Assembly: GCA_020630875.1 (NCBI GenBank)
Contig: JAHDIH010000006.1
Coordinates: 124,001-188,000, forward strand
Reading direction: 5' to 3'
DNA: 64,000 bases
DNA from: Deltaproteobacteria bacterium
Lineage (GTDB): Bacteria > Myxococcota_A > Polyangia > Haliangiales > Haliangiaceae
Shown here: piece after piece, positions 15,959 through 24,990 of the stretch
Layout: every line of letters begins with the position of its first letter
Numbering within the stretch: position 1 is the first letter of the stretch
The notes under the pieces: generated by a model
Seen by the model: only the letters and a program-made list of their open reading frames with translations
Database searches by the model: none
Told to the model about the DNA's origin: nothing
Translations under genes and position numbers: made by a program

Positions 15959-17227
15959 TGTGGCTTTAGCACTTTGGAAACAATGATTAACGCCGACCCC
16001 AGTGATGTTACCACCGGTAAGAAACACCGAATCACCTAGCTCACTCTGAGCATCTGTTAACAATTGAGAATGCTCGTGGTTCATTCTAGGTATGGCTCTG
16101 GGCCAAATAAATGCCTTCTTCATGACGAATTCCGCGTCATTTTTGACGATACCAAGAGCTCTCAAGTTTTCTTCACATTGCAAGATGATGTCGTTATAGC
16201 TCAAATCAGCTCTGCCAACCATGCATCGAACAAGACCATACCCCGTCGGCGAACGTCCAGCCCAGGCATGCTCGAAGACAGCTCCCAAAAAGTGGTCTGT
16301 TCTTCTTGATTGGCATAGAAAGCCAAAAGCCTTTGGACAAACTAGCTCCGATAATTTCACTCCTAGTGCGACTACTGACACGGGAGAGGATGCTGAGGAA
16401 ACCAATCGTTCTTTAAGTGAGGCACTAACGTCTTGCAGAATCGCTGCGGAAGCATGAAGCGGTGCAGTCACAATCACGTGATCAAAGTCATGCGTTTCGT
16501 TGTTAATTACCACGCTACCGTTCGCTTTGACCTGCTCAACAACACTATTGGTTTGAATATGAGGACCAAGTTCTTTCTCTAGTTTCTCTATCAATGAGGA
16601 CAGTCCCCCTTCTAAAGAACAAAGTCCTTTTCTGTTGTCTGGTGTTTTTGGTGCAGCCTTCATAGAGGAAATGATTCCACCTTTTTGCTCTAGTTCTATT
16701 AGCGATGGGAAAGCAGCAGCGGCAGTTACTTCTTGCGGCAGGCAACCATAGATGCCAGCGACCATAGGCGTAGTTAGCTTTTTGGCTACTCCTTCCCCGA
16801 AACGACGCGCAAAAAAATCGTAGACAGACTCCTGTGGCGAAGTGGTGGAACTAACTTTTGATTCACGCAATGCTCGCCATTTCTCTCGAAAGGTTAAAAG
16901 TTTTGACTTCAGAAATGCTTTCGGTGAGGTTGGCAATGGAAGAAGTTTGCCTTTGTCGGTCAATATCAATCGGTCGTGAAAGTCTTCATCAGGACTAATG
17001 ACCCCCATTCCAAGTTCTTGAGCTAAATCGAATAGTCCCTCGGGACCAGCCCTGAAGGCAGGAGCTGCTTGTTCTACCAAGAATCCGTCGACAAGATGAG
17101 ATTCAATGACTCCACCGCACGTTTCGCTTTTTTCGAATATAGTGAAGTCGAAGTCGGTGTTCTTTAAGCAGTGACCGACCGATAGTCCTGATAACCCGCC
17201 ACCAACAATTGCAATCTTTTTACGCAC
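15269..17227 (-). CDS. hemY: Protoporphyrinogen oxidase fused in frame to a lipoprotein-like domain
   Basis: Residues 1 to about 425 are an FAD-dependent protoporphyrinogen/coproporphyrinogen oxidase: [15 protein letters not shown] (6-20), [11 protein letters not shown], and the closing [17 protein letters not shown]. This is a full-length enzyme. Without a stop, the frame continues into a lipoprotein-like signal from a GTG at 15958 (V424), a hydrophobic stretch and FAAC at Cys440, then a Pro-rich spacer and a 180-residue beta-rich domain. Either this is a real fusion with an internal membrane segment, or the 3' part is a separate gene starting at that GTG within the same frame. GTG start at 17227 overlaps hemE by 8 bp. 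Confidence 0.85.
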   Translation of the reverse strand: MRKKIAIVGGGLSGLSVGHCLKNTDFDFTIFEKSETCGGVIESHLVDGFLVEQAAPAFRAGPEGLFDLAQELGMGVISPDEDFHDRLILTDKGKLLPLPTSPKAFLKSKLLTFREKWRALRESKVSSTTSPQESVYDFFARRFGEGVAKKLTTPMVAGIYGCLPQEVTAAAAFPSLIELEQKGGIISSMKAAPKTPDNRKGLCSLEGGLSSLIEKLEKELGPHIQTNSVVEQVKANGSVVINNETHDFDHVIVTAPLHASAAILQDVSASLKERLVSSASSPVSVVALGVKLSELVCPKAFGFLCQSRRTDHFLGAVFEHAWAGRSPTGYGLVRCMVGRADLSYNDIILQCEENLRALGIVKNDAEFVMKKAFIWPRAIPRMNHEHSQLLTDAQSELGDSVFLTGGNITGVGVNHCFQSAKATVAKLIAIASIVFCFAACSSNKSEDAMPPQLPTEPLERDASPQEAPPPPTTSTEVSVVWTTPPESLLKRDGYTPCGSQARPLLIQHTLGGISEAIVVASPGAPLSDGADQLVYGSCGFSRKALVTSPAPTSLVISNGSNQPIAVSQGERNWKLPSFGSNAKMEFASPGAFSVEVGDEKVLLYVPSLNQSAQVTGPKGNVTLSAAESSTFSVYHHAKTVRGATEKTIDLKD

Positions 17228-18269
17228 TCCAGGATTTTACCGTATCAACCATTAAACGGACATTTTCCATTGGGGCTGTGGGCATGACTCCATGACCTAA
17301 GTTGAAAATGTGTCCGGGAGTTGACCGCCCTTTCTCGATAACGGAGATAACTTCTTTTCTGAGTTCTTCTGGTGGAAGGTACAAGCAACCTGGATCCATG
17401 TTGCCTTGAACCGGTACTGAGCCTAGAGCTTTTCTCGCGGCTGCCAGATCCACACGCCAGTCGATACCGAGCACATCTGCACCGCAATTAGCGTAAACGT
17501 TTAGATAAGGGGCGCAACCGTTAGCAAAATAGATGATGGGAACGCATTGGTCGGCGAGCCTCTCTCGCACGTTGTCGATTACCAATTTGGCATACTTTAA
17601 CGCAAACTCTTCAAACCCTGAAGGCGGCAAGATTCCTGCCCAGCTGTCAAAAAGCTGCAGCGCATTGGCACCAGCATTTGCTTGTGCCACCAGATAGTCG
17701 GCGGTTACTTGCGCTAGTTTGCTGAGAAGTGCATGAGTTGCCTTTTTATTGCCGTACATCATGGCTCTCGTTTTTGGGTAGGCTTTGGAACCACCACCTT
17801 CAACGCAATACGTCATCATCGTGAATGGTGAGCCAGCAAAACCGATGAGCGGAGTATCAGATGGTAATGCCTTTCGAATCGCCCGAACAGCGTCCATGAC
17901 GTAGCTGAGTTCTTCGTTAGGATCGAAAGTTTTAAGCTTTGCGATGTCCGACTCGTTTTGAATTGGCTGAGCGATGACAGGGCCGGGAGTGAAATCTACT
18001 GCGAGTCCCATCGGAGGTAGGGGAACCATGATGTCCGAGAAGAGAATGGAAGCATCGAAGCCAAACTCGTTTATCGGTTGCATAGTGACCTCACAGGCCA
18101 AGTCTGGGGTTCTGCAAAGTTCTAAAAAGGAAACTTTCTCTCGTACCTTTCGGTACTCCGGCATATACCTTCCAGCTTGTCGCATCATCCAAATCGGCGG
18201 ACGCTCCGTGGGAAGTCCTCGACAAGCTCGAATGAAGAGAGAATCGCTGATGCCGTCACTTTTTTGCAT
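17220..18269 (-). CDS. hemE: Uroporphyrinogen decarboxylase
   Basis: Converts uroporphyrinogen III to coproporphyrinogen III in haem synthesis. 349 residues from the ATG at 18269, matching the family start. Diagnostic segments: [50 protein letters not shown] and FNLGHGVMP. Upstream in-frame starts at 18284 and 18302 would add residues absent from the family. The gene overlaps hemY by 8 bp, so two late haem steps are co-expressed. TATGAT (18285-18280, minus) is a likely -10 box 10 nt from the start. Confidence 0.96.
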   Translation of the reverse strand: MQKSDGISDSLFIRACRGLPTERPPIWMMRQAGRYMPEYRKVREKVSFLELCRTPDLACEVTMQPINEFGFDASILFSDIMVPLPPMGLAVDFTPGPVIAQPIQNESDIAKLKTFDPNEELSYVMDAVRAIRKALPSDTPLIGFAGSPFTMMTYCVEGGGSKAYPKTRAMMYGNKKATHALLSKLAQVTADYLVAQANAGANALQLFDSWAGILPPSGFEEFALKYAKLVIDNVRERLADQCVPIIYFANGCAPYLNVYANCGADVLGIDWRVDLAAARKALGSVPVQGNMDPGCLYLPPEELRKEVISVIEKGRSTPGHIFNLGHGVMPTAPMENVRLMVDTVKSWSA

Positions 18270-18302
18270 AGGGTATCTTATCATAAAGAAGTGGGTAGGC
18301 AC

Positions 18303-18332
18303 TTGATACCAGTGGCATGGAATTCCTATAAT
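18303..18332 (+). promoter_or_regulatory. Consensus promoter 8 nt before the ATG of 18341
   Basis: TTGATA (18303-18308), 18-nt spacer, perfect TATAAT (18327-18332), then CGGTCGGT and ATG. The transcript should begin at or within 2 nt of the start codon, so the mRNA would be leaderless. It is back to back with the hemE promoter region. Confidence 0.6.
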
Positions 18333-18340
18333 CGGTCGGT

Positions 18341-19486
18341 ATGCCTCCCATTGTAATCAGACTTCGATGCAACTCCTGGGGGCATCTGCGAAGACTTTAC
18401 GATAAGGATCTTTCTCGAAACGCGTTGTTCTTGAAATCAAAGAAGAAGCCTCCGCTAAACTCACCTGTAGAGATTAAGCTGACTTTACCGAGTAGTTCAG
18501 TGGTGGAGTTAAACGGAGCGATAGAAAGGTACATCGGAGATGGGGAGCTTGGTGGTCGTGGCCCGGGAGTCGACATTGTCCTTCACAATCTTGACTCGAA
18601 TGCCATGTGGCTTATTGAATCTGCTTTGGCGTCCGCTGAGCGTATCGGAGCTTCCTCTGATGGCGGAACCGACGGTAGTGTCGAGGATGGCGCTGACATT
18701 GTTGCCGCGGAACGAGAACTCATAGAGTCGCTAAGAGAAGAACTTAAGGGCATGCAAGACCGCACGCCCCATCAAGTGCTGCAAGTATCGCCCGCTGATC
18801 CACAAGAGGTCGTTCGAAAAGCATTTGCGGAAATGACGAAACGCTACCATCCCGATCAGCATGCGCATCTGCAGTCGGCCGTAGTAAGAGAATTAGCCGC
18901 TGATATTTTTATTTTGGTGCGTAACGCTTACGAACAACTTTCTCTTAGCAGAAAATATCGGAGCACCAACGCTCGTTCTCCTCTCAATGCGAGTGTGAAA
19001 GCTTTAGAGCGGAATACAAACTTACTTAAAAATAGTAGCGGTGGGTTGTCAAAACCAGCCAACCTTGCGGATGATTCAAGGCCTTTGACCGCCGACTTAC
19101 TTTTTGGAGACAATGGCGGAGGGAACCAGTCGCAAGTAGCCACCCCGGTGCAACTTTCTGACGGGCCACAACGAGACAGTAGTGCTGACGTAGCAAGGGC
19201 GTTGGCCATGGCGGAGGCAGGAAAGCTCGATGAAGCCCAAGCCTTGTTTTCAATCATGGCGAAAAAGAGCCCTAAGGATAAATCCGTCCTGGCTGGAGTC
19301 GAGTTGGTTGAGGGCTTGCGCGCGCTTCGGCAGCGAGACCGGTTAGAAGCCGCGGAGCGATTCGAAGCAGTGTTGGATATTGATCCGACCAACGAGCGCG
19401 CCGCAAAAGAGTTGGCAGAGATGCGAAGAGCTTCCTCCAATCAGCGGAAGGGGCTTCTGAAAAGGTTACTCGGAGGAGAATCGTAG
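18341..19486 (+). CDS. PilZ-like / J-domain / TPR protein
   Basis: 381 residues with three parts. Residues 1-100 resemble a PilZ domain ([19 protein letters not shown]), but Ala replaces the usual Gly after DxSxx. Residues 140-205 are a J domain with H170-P171-D172 (KRYHPDQH) and helix III residues [10 protein letters not shown]. Residues 285-365 form TPR-like helices ([39 protein letters not shown]). It lies 2 bp before the Hsp70 gene, so it is very probably that chaperone's J-protein. The PilZ part suggests second-messenger or polysaccharide input, though binding is doubtful given the Ala. Confidence 0.88.
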   Translation: MPPIVIRLRCNSWGHLRRLYDKDLSRNALFLKSKKKPPLNSPVEIKLTLPSSSVVELNGAIERYIGDGELGGRGPGVDIVLHNLDSNAMWLIESALASAERIGASSDGGTDGSVEDGADIVAAERELIESLREELKGMQDRTPHQVLQVSPADPQEVVRKAFAEMTKRYHPDQHAHLQSAVVRELAADIFILVRNAYEQLSLSRKYRSTNARSPLNASVKALERNTNLLKNSSGGLSKPANLADDSRPLTADLLFGDNGGGNQSQVATPVQLSDGPQRDSSADVARALAMAEAGKLDEAQALFSIMAKKSPKDKSVLAGVELVEGLRALRQRDRLEAAERFEAVLDIDPTNERAAKELAEMRRASSNQRKGLLKRLLGGES

Positions 19487-19488
19487 TC

Positions 19489-21051
19489 ATGGCAATTATC
19501 GGCATTGACTTAGGAACTACGAATTGTTGCATTGCGGTGCTTGATAGCAAGAATTTACCTAAAGTGATCGAGTCCGACGAGGGAGGTCGAACCATTCCCT
19601 CTTTTGTTTCGTATTTACTCGATGGTGATCCCATTGTTGGTAAGGCGGCGATGAGGCAGGCCGTGACCAACCCCGAGAGTACTATTTTCGCCGCAAAACG
19701 TCTTATTGGACGCAAGGTATCCGCTCCAGAAGTTAAGTCATTCGCTAAAGTGGCACCGTACAAGATTGTTTCTGCTACCAACGGGGACGCGTGGATACGA
19801 ATTCATGATTTACCGACGTCACCTCAAGAAGTTTCCGCAGAACTTTTGCGTTACATCAAAATTCAAGCAGAGAACTTTCTTGGAGAACCGGTTACCCAAG
19901 CAGTGGTCACGGTTCCAGCATATTTTAATGATGGACAAAGGCAAGCGACCAAAGATGCTGGTCTGATTGCTGGTGTAGAAATTGTTCGTATCCTTAACGA
20001 ACCGACGGCCGCCGCTCTTGCCTACGGATTGCATCGCGGTGGCGAAGACAGAAAGATTGTTGCGGTTTTTGACCTTGGTGGCGGTACTTTTGACATTTCC
20101 ATTATGTCGGTTGAAAACGGTATTTTCGAAGTTTTGGCCACAGGGGGAGATGATGCCTTGGGCGGTAACGATTGGGACCAGCTGTTGGTTTCGCATATGC
20201 TCGAGCATATTTTCGATGTTCATCGCATCGATCTCGGGACGAATACTGTTGCTCTGGGGCGCATTAAAGAGGCAGTAAGAGACGCAAAGATTGCACTTTC
20301 TTCTACGAACAAGCATGACATTCGCCTCCCGTACATCGGACAAGGTGCCGATGGAAACCCTATAGACTTTGAATACACGCTTACCGCCAAAGAGTTAGAG
20401 ACCATCACAGAACCTCTTTGTGAAAGGCTTGCACGGCCATGTAGAGAAGCGATTGCAGAGGCTGGGATACGCAAGGAAGACCTAACCGAGGTTTTACTTG
20501 TTGGTGGAATGACCAGGTCTGCTGCGGTGCAGCGGATGGTGAAAGAAGTTTTCGGAAGGGAGCCTTCTAAAGGGGCCAACCCTGATGAAGTAGTAGCGCT
20601 GGGGTCCGCAACCTACGCTGGCATATTAGCCGGAAAACTCGAAACGGCAACGCTTTTGGATGTAACGCCCTACGATATCGGAATTAGAGTCGGAGACTCT
20701 AAGTTTTCCGTGGTGGTGCCTAGGAACAGTATGCTGCCAACGCGAGTCAGAAAGCTGTTTGTGACGGCCCACGATAATCAGCAGTTCGTGCGAGTGGAAC
20801 TTTACCAGGGGACTGGTGACAAAATGGCCAAGAAAAAGCGCCTTGGTGTTATCACCCTTGACGATTTACCAGCAAAACCGGCAGGAGCGGTTAAAGTCGA
20901 GCTCGTGATGACCATCGACGTGGAAAGTATCATGCGCGTGACAGCGAAAGAATTGAGTACCGGCAAGAAGGCGACGGTTCGAGTGCAACCTTTTGGTGGC
21001 CTTTCGAGAGAACAAATTGGCGACATCATTGAACGTCGTCGAGTACAATAG
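19489..21051 (+). CDS. Hsp70 (DnaK-family) chaperone without the C-terminal lid
   Basis: 520 residues, about 110 shorter than DnaK. The ATPase domain is complete: IGIDLGTTNCC (4-14), TVPAYFNDGQRQATKDAG, RILNEPTAAALAYGL, FDLGGGTFDIS and VLLVGGMTRSAAVQ. The substrate-binding beta domain follows (VTPYDIGIRVGD, TVRVQPFGGLS). The protein stops at the first lid helix (REQIGDIIERRR), so it lacks the helical lid and acidic tail. Its J-protein partner is encoded 2 bp upstream. No grpE is nearby. It is probably a specialised second Hsp70, not the housekeeping DnaK (inference). Confidence 0.93.
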   Translation: MAIIGIDLGTTNCCIAVLDSKNLPKVIESDEGGRTIPSFVSYLLDGDPIVGKAAMRQAVTNPESTIFAAKRLIGRKVSAPEVKSFAKVAPYKIVSATNGDAWIRIHDLPTSPQEVSAELLRYIKIQAENFLGEPVTQAVVTVPAYFNDGQRQATKDAGLIAGVEIVRILNEPTAAALAYGLHRGGEDRKIVAVFDLGGGTFDISIMSVENGIFEVLATGGDDALGGNDWDQLLVSHMLEHIFDVHRIDLGTNTVALGRIKEAVRDAKIALSSTNKHDIRLPYIGQGADGNPIDFEYTLTAKELETITEPLCERLARPCREAIAEAGIRKEDLTEVLLVGGMTRSAAVQRMVKEVFGREPSKGANPDEVVALGSATYAGILAGKLETATLLDVTPYDIGIRVGDSKFSVVVPRNSMLPTRVRKLFVTAHDNQQFVRVELYQGTGDKMAKKKRLGVITLDDLPAKPAGAVKVELVMTIDVESIMRVTAKELSTGKKATVRVQPFGGLSREQIGDIIERRRVQ

Positions 21052-21159
21052 TATTTCTATTTTTCATCGATGATGCCGCGCGATTGTCATTTGCTCTTGG
21101 AATGATTGGAATCAACACTCCGGGCGCATAAAACCTGCGATCACGTGATAAATTACGTT

Positions 21160-21399
21160 ATGAGACGTTTGCTGGTATTAGTTCTACTCGTTCCTCTTTC
21201 TGGTTGTGGGCTGTTGCTTTTTAGCCCATTCAAAAAGAAGACGAAGACGTCGTCGGATAAACCTAAGAACTCGTCACTGCAATCTCGCAAAGATTTAGAA
21301 ACCTGCGGCACCAAGGATTCTCAACATCCCTATGGTTGTCCAGAAGGTTTCAGTTGTAACTTTGTTTCCAAGGTCGGGAAATGTGTTCCGACAAATTAG
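21160..21399 (+). CDS. Very small cysteine-containing lipoprotein
   Basis: 79 residues from the ATG at 21160: MRRLLVLVLLVPLSGC with lipobox LSGC (Cys16). The mature part is Lys/Ser/Thr-rich (KKKTKTSSDKPKNSS) and ends in a Cys cluster (LETCGTKDSQHPYGCPEGF, then CNF and KCVP) of the short disulfide-head type seen in the lipoproteins at 7080 and 33597. An upstream in-frame start at 21106 would bury the signal. Confidence 0.72.
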   Translation: MRRLLVLVLLVPLSGCGLLLFSPFKKKTKTSSDKPKNSSLQSRKDLETCGTKDSQHPYGCPEGFSCNFVSKVGKCVPTN

Positions 21400-21424
21400 T
21401 CTGATAGCCTTTTTGCAGAACGTC

Positions 21425-22123
21425 ATGGTCGTGTTAGGTTATCGATATGAAATTACTAGTAGGACATTGGCCCTTCCACTTGCAGGATGTTTCGGATTCG
21501 GTGGAGGTGGGAAGCGTTATCATGAGGTAAAAGTTATGACCATGCCGGATAACTGTGATGTTTACGTAGATGGCACCCAGTTAGGAAACGGGGTAACCGT
21601 AGTTCCCATTGAAGATGAGACTCGGGCGTATCAACTGAAGGTTTGTGGTCCTCCAGGCTATTTCTGTAACAGTATGACTATTGGGGCGACGACACCACGC
21701 AGCATTGAGGTTTCAGTTCCTAAGGATCACTCGTACTACGATACCGTGTCCGCCAATGACATTGTGAACCGCTGGTTACAAGTACAAGTTTCCGATAACT
21801 ACAGTGCAGCAGAGGCATGGCAAAAGCTCGTGGCGTCCATCAGCACTGGTATTGCTGATTTTGAAGTAATGGATCAAAAGTCGTTCTATCTTAAAACAGC
21901 TTGGAAGATTGCGGGTAAACGAAGAGATTCGCTACGTACTCGTTCGAGAATTGTTGTCTCTGCCGAATCGATAGATAAGGGGAACGTAGTATTCAAAATC
22001 AAAATCGAAGCAGAACGTATCAATCGTGACAAAGAAAAAGTTAAAGACATCGATCGTACTTTTAAGGCCTTCATTGATGCCGTTGAGACCGCGCAAAGTC
22101 GTTTGAAGATTTCTTCAAAGTGA
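21425..22123 (+). CDS. PEGA-like lipoprotein, start region possibly frameshifted
   Basis: About 232 residues in the main frame. A lipobox LAGC precedes Gly-rich GFGGGGK, then a PEGA-like segment (VKVMTMPDNCDVYVDG, a domain common in exported and kinase proteins of this phylum) and a mixed domain with a KIKIEAERINRDKEKVKDID helix. The in-frame ATG at 21425 gives a poor signal peptide (MVVLGYRYEITSR then LALPLAGC). A better start, ATGAAATTACTA at 21447 with AGG upstream, is one base out of frame. A one-base insertion near 21459-21463 would join them into a standard lipoprotein signal. Confidence 0.6.
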   Translation: MVVLGYRYEITSRTLALPLAGCFGFGGGGKRYHEVKVMTMPDNCDVYVDGTQLGNGVTVVPIEDETRAYQLKVCGPPGYFCNSMTIGATTPRSIEVSVPKDHSYYDTVSANDIVNRWLQVQVSDNYSAAEAWQKLVASISTGIADFEVMDQKSFYLKTAWKIAGKRRDSLRTRSRIVVSAESIDKGNVVFKIKIEAERINRDKEKVKDIDRTFKAFIDAVETAQSRLKISSK

Positions 22124-22165
22124 TTATTTGAATGTACAGTCGCTTGTAAGAGCGAATGCGTAACT

Positions 22166-22199
22166 AAAATTGCCGTATCCGTTAGGATATGGCAATTTT
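22166..22199. terminator. Symmetric hairpin abutting the start of 22205
   Basis: AAAATTGCCGTATCC, loop GTTA, GGATATGGCAATTTT: a 15-bp stem with one G-T pair and A/T tracts on both sides. It can terminate in either direction. It lies 42 bp after the stop of the PEGA lipoprotein and only 5 bp before the next ATG. Confidence 0.75.
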
Positions 22200-22204
22200 G
22201 CGTT

Positions 22205-23674
22205 ATGCAAAGAAGTATCGGGATTGTGTTGGCGCTGTTAGTAGGTTGTAAGAGTCATAAAGAAGACCCGGCACCCAAGCCATTGCCACCGGTCCCAGAG
22301 GTTACTGGTGAGTTAACCCAGATGGAAACTGCAAAGCCTGTGACCGGCTTTGAGGCGCAGTGGATGTGGACGGTGGGGTCTGATAAGACAAACACCGTCA
22401 ACGATATAGCTGCAAACGGAGCCAGTATTTATTCTGCAGGTTACTTTCAAGGAACGGCTCGTCTGGGAAAAATCGAGTTGGCTTCCGAGAAACAAGCGGG
22501 GTATGCCACTAAGCTTGATAAAGCGAGTGGGCAATCCGAATGGATACAGACCTTCTCGGCTAGTCATGGCAGCTGGCTAACGACAATTGATTCTGTAGGC
22601 GCGGACGTAATTGTCGCTGGCGTCTTCGGTGGCAAGATGAAGCTGCAATTGCCAGAGGGAGCCAAAGAATTCGCTGCCAATGATCGAGATGCGTTTGTTG
22701 CCTCTCTGGATCAAAATAACGGAACAATCCGTTGGTTCCATCACTATTCCGGTACCGGGGTAGAGTCTGTCGACGATGTTGGTATTTCTCAAGCTGGTAA
22801 TATCAGTGTGGTTGGAAGCTTCGAGCAAGGACTTGAAATCCTCCGCAGAACTGCGGATAGCAAAGGCATGAGCGATATGTTCGTTTCGAATTTCTCCTCA
22901 AAGGGAGAGCTACGGTGGCATCATGCATTAGGAGGGCAAATGGACGACCGAATGCACGGGGTGGCAGTCGATGGCAAAGGTCATACCGTAGTAATCGGAA
23001 ATTTCGTGTTCGCCCTTGAAGGATTTGGTGGCAGTTTGAAGAGCCATGGAAATGCCGACATTTTAATAACCAAACTGGATGCCGCTGGGAATGCAATGTG
23101 GTCGAGGGTTATCGGAGGCGCATTCGATGACTTTGCTGGCGGTGTTGCGGTGGATCCAGAAGGCGGAATCATCGCTAGCGGAGCCTTCGAAGATAGGGCT
23201 ACGCTGGCCGCTACAACACTGGTGGCAACGGGAAACAGCGACGGCCTTGTTACCAAACTCGACCCGCAGGGCAAGTTTATCTGGAGTCGGAGTTTTGGTT
23301 CTACTGAGAAAGACTACGCTTGGGCCGTTGCCGTGAACTCAGTAGGCCATGTCGCGGCTACCGGTTGGATTGATGGCCTGGTCGTCTTTGAAGGTAAAAA
23401 GATTAGCAACAAAGGACACTCTGATGTTGTTGCGCTTGTTTGGGATAAAGATGGAACCAGCAAATGGCAATTTTCAGCTGGTGCCGGAGACTTCGATCAA
23501 GGGCGAAGTGCCGCCTGGAGCGGAGACAATTTGGTACTTTCAGGCCTTTGGCGGGAGGCGATTGACTTTGGAAAGGGCCCCGTAGAGGCCACGAAAAGTG
23601 AATCCCCACTTCCGGTCGCGGATGGCTTTGTGGTGCGGTTGGCCCCTCCAAAAAGTGACTCAGAAGCCAAGTGA
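22205..23674 (+). CDS. Lipoprotein with repeated beta-propeller (SBBP-type) blades
   Basis: 489 residues. MQRSIGIVLALLVGC gives a lipobox LVGC (Cys15); a Pro/Lys spacer follows. The body repeats a roughly 50-residue unit with GA-F-D---GVAVD--G and VTKLDP-G---WSR-FG features (for example DDFAGGVAVDPEGGIIASGAF), typical of secreted propeller lipoproteins in Myxococcota. No catalytic motif. There is no Shine-Dalgarno, because the terminator-like hairpin ends 5 nt before the ATG; the choice of start rests on the perfect lipoprotein signal. Probable surface or outer-membrane binding protein (inference). Confidence 0.82.
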   Translation: MQRSIGIVLALLVGCKSHKEDPAPKPLPPVPEVTGELTQMETAKPVTGFEAQWMWTVGSDKTNTVNDIAANGASIYSAGYFQGTARLGKIELASEKQAGYATKLDKASGQSEWIQTFSASHGSWLTTIDSVGADVIVAGVFGGKMKLQLPEGAKEFAANDRDAFVASLDQNNGTIRWFHHYSGTGVESVDDVGISQAGNISVVGSFEQGLEILRRTADSKGMSDMFVSNFSSKGELRWHHALGGQMDDRMHGVAVDGKGHTVVIGNFVFALEGFGGSLKSHGNADILITKLDAAGNAMWSRVIGGAFDDFAGGVAVDPEGGIIASGAFEDRATLAATTLVATGNSDGLVTKLDPQGKFIWSRSFGSTEKDYAWAVAVNSVGHVAATGWIDGLVVFEGKKISNKGHSDVVALVWDKDGTSKWQFSAGAGDFDQGRSAAWSGDNLVLSGLWREAIDFGKGPVEATKSESPLPVADGFVVRLAPPKSDSEAK

Positions 23675-23805
23675 TCGCCATTTTTCGGGAAAATTCGCAA
23701 AAAAATGCCCCTAAGTAGCAAATTTCGGGCTTTTAGCCCTTGGCTGTGAAGGCTGCACAGTAAAAACTACATAGGTTAAACAAACTCACAACGGAGAATA
23801 ATATC

Positions 23806-24015
23806 GTGGCAAAGAAAAAAAAATCAGAAGAAATGCTTTTAGTTGGATCCAAAGTTCGCGCAGAAGTTAAAGAGTACGGACTCAACTTCTCGTCAGACGC
23901 ACTTGAAGGTTTGAACCACTGGGTTCACTTTCTAATTGAGCAAGCTGCTCATAGAACAGTAAACAACAAGCGCAAGACAGTTAAACAACACGACTTCATG
24001 GGTTTCGCAGAGTAG
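23806..24015 (+). CDS. Bacterial histone-fold protein (Bdellovibrio Bd0055-like)
   Basis: 69 residues from GTG 23806, preceded by GGAGA. After a basic tail (MAKKKKSEE), LLVGSKVRAEVKEYGLNFSS matches helix 1 and loop 1 of single-histone-fold proteins. DALEGLNHWVHFLIEQAAHR is the long central helix, and NKRKTVKQHDF is loop 2 plus helix 3, equivalent to the GRKTIKAEDI segment of archaeal histones. It probably forms dimers that coat or bend DNA as a nucleoid protein. It is monocistronic, with a strong terminator 22 bp after its stop, consistent with an abundant product. The family match is from remembered sequence, not a search. Confidence 0.82.
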   Translation: MAKKKKSEEMLLVGSKVRAEVKEYGLNFSSDALEGLNHWVHFLIEQAAHRTVNNKRKTVKQHDFMGFAE

Positions 24016-24036
24016 TACCTTACAAGTCATGAATTA

Positions 24037-24067
24037 GCGCTGCTGGCCCTGGGCTTGCAGCGTTTTT
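24037..24067 (+). terminator. Rho-independent terminator of the histone gene
   Basis: CGCTGC (24038-24043) and GCAGCG (24057-24062) with an inner GCCC/GGGC pair, followed by six T. It lies between convergent genes. Confidence 0.9.
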
Positions 24068-24068
24068 T

Positions 24069-24899
24069 CTATTTAGAGCCGTACAGCGACTCAATGCCTC
24101 TACTTGAAGCAGCCCAAAAAGCAATGAGAATGTTGATATCGACGAGTGCTTGATTCTCATCCGTAACTAGCAATCCGTAGGTATTGGCGACAAACGAGAA
24201 GTTCTTGATGATTTTACGTACCTGGTGTTTGGTGACGTCGCCGTGCCAATAGGCGAGGCGTTCGACGATCGTCTCACCATGCCGACGAATGAAGCGATTA
24301 AAGGTTAGCGCTGGCTTCCTGCTGGTGGGTTTGTCGCAGATCTCGAGAAGGTCTTCCAAATACTGGTCCCAATGTAACGCCAAAAGGCGATTCTCGGGTC
24401 TTCGCAGGAATAGTGCGCGCTCGATGGAGAAGTTTGCTCGAGTGAAAGTGGTGAACTGAGGTCTTACCGGAAGCAGGTCGAAGAAGTCACCACTCGCTTC
24501 GCTGTAACGCCAGCGTTTTTGCAGTTTGGTCCAATCGGTGACCGCTAATACAGCATTGTCATTGGAATCTAAAACAACGTACCTGGATCGAGAATTCGCG
24601 ACTACAGTAATCCAATGCTGCCAATTGTCTACGCAGAGAATCACAGGGATATGTTGCCTTAGGTAGTTGTCCAGGCTCTTCCGTGCGTACTTTGAGTCTC
24701 GGCGCCTAATTCGAGGCAATTCACATCCGAAGTGATTGGCGGCTTTGGCAAGCCGGACTTCACTGGTTCCGCTCCACCAATGAGGAGTTGCAATTTGGCT
24801 AATAGCCTTTTCATCCGCTAATTCACCCAATGCTACCAGAGCGTGTTTTAGTGCAAAAGGGCCGCAGCTCCAATCGTTTGGTTGCTTATAGATCCCCAA
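24069..24899 (-). CDS. C39-like cysteine peptidase family protein
   Basis: 276 residues. The first 130 resemble the C39 peptidase fold: QPNDWSCGPFALKHAL with catalytic Cys12 and the oxyanion Gln6, NWQHWITVV with the candidate His, and VVLDSNDN with the candidate Asp. The remaining 140 residues are helical and not recognised. There is no ABC-transporter or leader-peptide partner, no signal peptide and no TM segment, so a bacteriocin-processing role is unlikely. Substrate unknown. Divergent from the ATP-grasp gene with 91 bp between starts. Confidence 0.72.
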   Translation of the reverse strand: MGIYKQPNDWSCGPFALKHALVALGELADEKAISQIATPHWWSGTSEVRLAKAANHFGCELPRIRRRDSKYARKSLDNYLRQHIPVILCVDNWQHWITVVANSRSRYVVLDSNDNAVLAVTDWTKLQKRWRYSEASGDFFDLLPVRPQFTTFTRANFSIERALFLRRPENRLLALHWDQYLEDLLEICDKPTSRKPALTFNRFIRRHGETIVERLAYWHGDVTKHQVRKIIKNFSFVANTYGLLVTDENQALVDINILIAFWAASSRGIESLYGSK

Positions 24900-24956
24900 A
24901 TCGCCCCAGAATTCGTATTAGCCGACCCACCTTGTCATTGTTCCTGTTTTCTCTAC

Positions 24957-24985
24957 TTGCGCAAGAAAAAAATTTTCAAGATGAT
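24957..24985 (+). promoter_or_regulatory. Candidate promoter 5 nt before the GTG of 24991
   Basis: TTGCGC (24957-24962), 17-nt spacer, GATGAT (24980-24985), then GGGAT and GTG. It would give a leaderless transcript. Moderate motif match. Confidence 0.35.
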
Positions 24986-24990
24986 GGGAT

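Noticed and set aside
16064..16457. Plus-strand frames opposite hemY
   Set aside because: Low-complexity shadow frames within a conserved enzyme.
23690..23745. Terminator GGGCTTTTAGCCC after the propeller lipoprotein
   Set aside because: Stem of four pairs and no T run; too weak to call.
24069..24899. Bacteriocin export system
   Set aside because: The C39-like domain stands alone, without ABC transporter, TM segments or leader-peptide gene.
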